Below, piece after piece: positions 6,366 to 9,143 of a DNA stretch of 9,143 nt. Made by a program: the position numbers and the translations under genes. The stretch is from Candidatus Aerophobus profundus SCGC AAA252-L23 (lineage in GTDB: Bacteria > Aerophobota > Aerophobia > Aerophobales > Aerophobaceae), in the NCBI GenBank assembly GCA_000402295.1, contig AQRW01000168.1, positions 1 to 9,143 on the forward strand, given 5' to 3'. The notes beneath the pieces are model-generated. The model worked only from the letters and a program-made list of their open reading frames with translations. It did no database searches and had not been told where the DNA came from. Positions within the stretch are counted from its first letter, which is position 1. The number at the start of each line of letters is the position of its first letter.

Positions 6366-8469
6366 TTCTATCAAATCCCGGAACACGAATAATGGATGAT
6401 TCCTCTTTCTTGAAAAAGTCAGGTAGAAGTGGGTTGACGCGATCTTCTTCATGCGTCGCTATAACTAGCTGAGCATGATTGGCTGCGGTGCCTAATTCCT
6501 TCAACAAAAGTTCAATACGTTGTACATCGAAACTTTGAGTCGGGTCATCGAGTAAAAGTAAATCGAGTCCCCATTCATCCCTCTGAAATCTGGAAAACAC
6601 AAAATAGGGAACAAGCCGTAGGGAATTTAATGCTTGCCCATTTAGAACTTGCTCCGGATCCAAAGGAGGAAGATCTGGCTCATCACTCGAAGCTACACGC
6701 ACCAAAAGTTTAGGCGAGAAGTCATCGTTTTGTCCTCCCAGCTCTATGTGAACCTGATCAAAAGAAACTTGATTGGTGAGATGTTTATAAACCTCCGTCA
6801 TCATTTTGTTGATGGGAGGAAGAGCATGCTTTAACACTTCTCTCAACTCAGAAGACAAAACTTGTCTTATTTCTTCCAAGCTTTCCCTAAATTCTACTAA
6901 CTCATCAAGACGTTCTTCTACAGGTTTTAATCCTATTTCCAAGAGCATTTCAAATCTTTCTTTTTTGTTACGGTATCGGTGAAAACGTATTTCTTCCCTG
7001 GCTCGTTCTATTTTACGCTCCCAATTTCGGCGATATTCTTGCTCTGACTTTAAACTTTGTTCTAACTCTGCTATTTGGCTTCCCAAATCCTTGAGAAAAG
7101 ATTCTATCTTCTCAGGTGTGAATTCTTCTTTTTCCAAACTCAGAATTTCACAGAGCGAATCTTCTATTTCTCCATATTCATTTTGATATTGTTTAAGAGT
7201 TTGTTTTGCTCTTTCAAGTTCCTCATCCAATCGGGTAACTTCCTCAAGTAAAGTTTCAAGTTCATCACGCCGCTGTATGTTTTGCAATTTGTCGGGCTCA
7301 ACTTGTTCGAGTCGCTGTCCAATACTCCCTCTTAGTTCTTCCTTATCAACTTCAGTCGAACAAATAAAGCACTCTTGGATTTCGGGATTTTCTACTAAAT
7401 ACAACTGCGATTTTTTGATAATATCTATCAAAAGACTTGTTTGCTCGATTTTTCTATCAAGATTTTCCAATTCCTTACGAAGTCCATCAATATCTTTATC
7501 ACCTAAAAGATCTCGGTGTTTTCTTTTTATTTCTTCAATTTGTCTTTCTCTATCCTTAATTGCCTGGTTCTTTTCCTCTAATTCACGGTGAGATTCTTTG
7601 ACCTCACTTTGTCGTTCTTTCATTTCTGAAATCTTTTCATTTAACTCCTCTTCCTTAGGAGCCGCTAAATCTTTGGTCCACTTCTGGGCTAAATCAAGTA
7701 AACTCTCCTCACTTGTGTCTTCTGGCGGTTCTTGACCTGTTTGCTGCCCCAGTTGCTTTATCAATTCCTTAATTTTTTCTTTTGTTTCTATCCATGTTGG
7801 TGGCTCAGCATTTCCCCAAGGAGGATCCTGAAGGAATGAAGTTAATCGCCTCTCAACTTCTTCTAATTCACCAGTAATTTTTCTTCTTTCCTCTTCAATC
7901 TCCTCTGCTAACAGGCGTTCCTTTTCCTTCTGCTCTTCTACCAGCTTGTTGAGCCTTTCAATCAAGTCGGGTACGTCTTCTAATCGTAAATAGGTATAGA
8001 TGGTCTTACCAAAATCTGATATTTCAATACTTTCCAAAGGACGCCTTCGGGAGGGAAATTGAGATGGCCCCCCAAAAACAATGTAAGTTCCTTCTCTAGG
8101 TCCAAGAGATGTTAAGAAAGGAAAAACCTCCCTCTGTGGCCTTTCATTTCCTTGAGAATCTAAAATTATCATTCGAGAGCGATCACTCCCTGGAGAAAGC
8201 TTCCGTTGAACGTTCCAAGAATCTCCATTTTGTTCTATAAGCTCCAGTTCAACGAAACAATCACCAGTCCCATAGAATTGGTTTCGTACTATTTCTTCGG
8301 GTCGCCCTGTTTTACCAAATAGGCACCATCTTATAGCTTCTGTGATGCTTGATTTGCCATAACCGTTAGGACCAAATATGAAAAGGTGCTTTCCTGATAT
8401 TTGAATTGTCTGTTGCTTAGTGAAACCTTTAAATCCCTCTATTGTGATGGAGTTTATTCTAAACTTCAT
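6337..8469 (-). CDS. Rad50/SbcC-like coiled-coil ATPase with CxxC hook
   Basis: 710 aa. N-terminal ATPase half: ITIEGFKGF (8-16), Walker A GPNGYGKSS (33-41), Q-loop region near 64. Residues 165-345 and 372-545 are highly charged coiled coil (long runs rich in E, K, R, L) separated by CFIC (367-370), a candidate zinc hook for joining two molecules. C-terminal half: LNGQALNS (609-616) in place of the ABC signature LSGGQ, Walker B LLLLDDPTQSFD (637-648) with Asp642 in the usual Glu position, H-loop His673 in VIATHEE. This is the head-arm-hook plan of SMC/Rad50/SbcC ATPases, at a length nearer DndD or Lamassu-type SMC proteins than full SbcC. It probably binds DNA ends or foreign DNA and gates a nuclease; the gene downstream is a likely partner. 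The ATG at 8469 overlaps the stop of the 78-aa gene (ATGA), indicating translational coupling. Confidence 0.93.
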   Translation of the reverse strand: MKFRINSITIEGFKGFTKQQTIQISGKHLFIFGPNGYGKSSITEAIRWCLFGKTGRPEEIVRNQFYGTGDCFVELELIEQNGDSWNVQRKLSPGSDRSRMIILDSQGNERPQREVFPFLTSLGPREGTYIVFGGPSQFPSRRRPLESIEISDFGKTIYTYLRLEDVPDLIERLNKLVEEQKEKERLLAEEIEEERRKITGELEEVERRLTSFLQDPPWGNAEPPTWIETKEKIKELIKQLGQQTGQEPPEDTSEESLLDLAQKWTKDLAAPKEEELNEKISEMKERQSEVKESHRELEEKNQAIKDRERQIEEIKRKHRDLLGDKDIDGLRKELENLDRKIEQTSLLIDIIKKSQLYLVENPEIQECFICSTEVDKEELRGSIGQRLEQVEPDKLQNIQRRDELETLLEEVTRLDEELERAKQTLKQYQNEYGEIEDSLCEILSLEKEEFTPEKIESFLKDLGSQIAELEQSLKSEQEYRRNWERKIERAREEIRFHRYRNKKERFEMLLEIGLKPVEERLDELVEFRESLEEIRQVLSSELREVLKHALPPINKMMTEVYKHLTNQVSFDQVHIELGGQNDDFSPKLLVRVASSDEPDLPPLDPEQVLNGQALNSLRLVPYFVFSRFQRDEWGLDLLLLDDPTQSFDVQRIELLLKELGTAANHAQLVIATHEEDRVNPLLPDFFKKEESSIIRVPGFDRNGGPHIEMG

Positions 8470-8702
8470 TTTTCCATATCCTCCTTAAAGTGATTCAAAG
8501 CTTCGCGAAGCTGCTCAACCCTCTGCATCAATTCACTTCCAGCATAACTCACAGCATAACCGACACTTCTGCTTTCCATTTCACTCTGCATTTTATGCCA
8601 CAAGGATCGACCCTTTTCTGAAGACAACTGCTTGCCTACTTCTTTAAATACTGAAACTGCATCTAACTTCTCAAACTCGGAAGGCAATTCATCCCTGCCC
8701 AT
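8466..8702 (-). CDS. Small helical protein of unknown function, first gene of the cluster
   Basis: 78 aa, acidic N-terminus (MGRDELPSEFEKLDAV), then a predicted all-helical body with VEQLREALNHFKEDMEK at the end, which looks like a short coiled coil. There is no signal peptide, membrane segment or known motif. A strong GAGGAGG ribosome site sits eight bases before the ATG, the best in the cluster. Its stop overlaps the start of the ATPase gene by four bases, so the two are made together and the small protein is probably an accessory subunit or regulator of the ATPase. I do not recognise the family. Confidence 0.8.
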   Translation of the reverse strand: MGRDELPSEFEKLDAVSVFKEVGKQLSSEKGRSLWHKMQSEMESRSVGYAVSYAGSELMQRVEQLREALNHFKEDMEK

Positions 8703-8739
8703 TTTTTGTCCTCCTCGTATAATATGTCAATTAGGTGCT

Positions 8740-8768
8740 ATCTTAGGTTTAGTTAGTGATCTAACCAA
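8740..8768 (-). promoter_or_regulatory. Weak candidate promoter of the ATPase cluster, with dyad
   Basis: On the minus strand TTGGTT (8768-8763), 17-bp spacer and TAAGAT (8745-8740). Matches are 3 and 4 of 6, so this is weak. The spacer contains an imperfect dyad, GGTTTAG...CTAACC (8746-8766), that could be an operator. A perfect TTGACA at 8730-8725 lies too close to the gene start to serve as -35 unless the leader is lost. Confidence 0.25.
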
Positions 8769-8877
8769 AATTGTTCTTTCAAAACTTACCTTTGGAACCG
8801 AGACTTCCTATCACATCCCCTCGAGCTTAGCGCCAGGAGAGAGTAAATGCAAATCCTCCTTTTACAACATTTGGAAA

Positions 8878-8973
8878 TGGTAAACTGAATTCCTGGTACT
8901 ATGGTAAACAGAAATCCCATGGTAGTGGTAAACAGAATTCCTATATGGATGGTAAACAGAATTCCCATTTCAG
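8878..8973 (+). repeat. Four terminal repeats with exact 24-bp period
   Basis: Units begin at 8878, 8902, 8926 and 8950. Each opens with TGGTAAACNGAATTCC (units 3 and 4 identical over 16 bases, unit 1 differs at one base, unit 2 at one), followed by an unconserved 8-bp spacer. Multiple repeats at the ends are known transposase-binding sites in IS21-type elements. Confidence 0.88.
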
Positions 8974-8990
8974 AAAAGCTCCTGTATAGT
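8962..8990 (+). promoter_or_regulatory. Candidate istA promoter overlapping the fourth repeat
   Basis: TTCCCA (8962-8967), 17-bp spacer, TATAGT (8985-8990, 5 of 6). The -35 box lies partly in the last terminal repeat, so transposase bound there could repress its own gene. The expected start is near 8997. Confidence 0.4.
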
Positions 8991-9010
8991 TTTACAAAAC
9001 TTTACAGGAG
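8979..9010 (+). promoter_or_regulatory. Hairpin that hides the istA ribosome-binding site
   Basis: CTCCTGTA (8979-8986) pairs with TACAGGAG (9003-9010), continued after one T-T mismatch by AGTTTT with AAAACT. The GGAG of the istA ribosome site (9007-9010) is in the right arm. A transcript entering from outside would fold this stem; one starting at the candidate promoter lacks the left arm. Confidence 0.65.
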
Positions 9011-9015
9011 AGGAA

Positions 9016-9143
9016 ATGATAAGAGAAAAAATGTACGAAAAAGTTCAACTCTTTAAGAGGCTGGGATATTCCAGATCAAAGATAAGCTCTGATCTGGAAA
9101 TAGACCCCAGGACCGCGGCCAAGTATTACGCTATGGATGGAAG
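9016..9143 (+). CDS. istA: IS21-family transposase IstA, N-terminal 42 codons only
   Basis: From ATG 9016 the frame reads MIREKMYEKVQLFKRLGYSR and continues to the window edge with SKISSDLEIDPRTAAKYYAM. A hydrophobic helix followed by a G-Y-S-x-S-K-I-S-x-D-L-x-I-x-x-R-T-A helix-turn-helix is the normal start of IstA-type transposases, which bind the terminal repeats; the DDE domain and the IstB ATPase gene would lie beyond the window. GGAG lies five bases before the ATG. ATG 9031 is an alternative start. Confidence 0.75.
   Translation, partial: MIREKMYEKVQLFKRLGYSRSKISSDLEIDPRTAAKYYAMDG

Larger units (their letters stand above)
8878..9143 (+). mobile_element. Left end of an IS21-family insertion sequence, truncated by the window edge
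   Basis: The call rests on multiple terminal repeats followed by an IstA-like reading frame, the usual layout of an IS21-family left end. The exact outer boundary is uncertain: the first repeat begins at 8878 but the tip may lie some tens of bases to the left. The gene-free stretch 8703-9015 is shared by the promoter region of the ATPase cluster (about 175 bp, no gene seen) and by this terminus. The element is divergent from the cluster. Confidence 0.75.

Noticed and set aside
7277..7591. 104-aa plus-strand frame rich in Ser and Leu
   Set aside because: Antisense of the coiled-coil region; its composition follows from the complement of Glu/Lys codons.
8719..8730. TTGACA with TATTAT as the promoter of the ATPase cluster
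   Set aside because: The two hexamers are adjacent with no spacer, and a start from TATTAT would leave the ribosome site out of the transcript.
8818..8865. Minus-strand peptide-like stretch EDLHLLSPGAKLEGM preceded by AAGGAGG
   Set aside because: Only about 16 codons between stops and no standard start codon; it could be the remnant of a gene cut by the IS21 element, but nothing supports this further.
8786..8968. 60-aa minus-strand frame with an 8-residue repeat (GILFTI)
   Set aside because: The repeat is the 24-bp IS21 terminal repeat read as codons, because 24 is a multiple of three; it is not a protein repeat.
8878..8973. CRISPR-like array
   Set aside because: Regular repeats with variable spacers, but the spacers are only 8 bp and the array directly precedes istA, so it is an IS21 terminus.

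Overview
The window reads as an accessory island of a bacterium, probably a moderately AT-rich Gram-positive such as a Clostridia-like Firmicute. That guess rests on strong AGGAG-type ribosome sites, AT-rich intergenic DNA and the mix of insertion sequences, and it is weak. No rRNA, tRNA or CRISPR array is visible.

All non-IS genes lie on the minus strand, so the cluster reads from right to left. It starts near 8702 with a 78-aa protein of unknown function. A 710-aa Rad50/SbcC-like coiled-coil ATPase with a CxxC hook follows (8469-6337, 4-nt overlap), then a probable PD-(D/E)XK nuclease of about 181 aa (6365-5820, 29-nt overlap). Next comes a gene of about 186 aa that appears broken by two single-A losses (5774-5216). 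After about 200 bp of native intergenic DNA there is a Hanks-type Ser/Thr kinase fused to a large C-terminal domain carrying CxCxxC (3542 to 225 before interruption). The last gene leaves the window at its left edge (224-1). Overlapping or abutting junctions and a shared strand suggest one functional cluster. An SMC-like ATPase, a nuclease and a signalling kinase together resemble anti-phage or anti-plasmid defence modules, but I cannot match the set to a named system.

Three insertion sequences of different families surround and cut the cluster. An IS3-family element (386-1628, plus strand) sits inside the 3' end of the kinase gene. Removing it with one target duplication restores an open frame of about 689 codons. 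An IS4-family element (3725-5178, minus strand) has exact 20-bp inverted repeats and a 9-bp target duplication and lies upstream of the kinase; its transposase is dead (one nonsense codon, about two frameshifts). The left end of an IS21-family element (from about 8878, plus strand) carries four terminal repeats at an exact 24-bp period, a hairpin over the istA ribosome site and the first 42 codons of istA, then runs off the right edge.

The left half of the cluster (kinase, broken 186-aa gene) is decaying. The ATPase/nuclease half looks intact.
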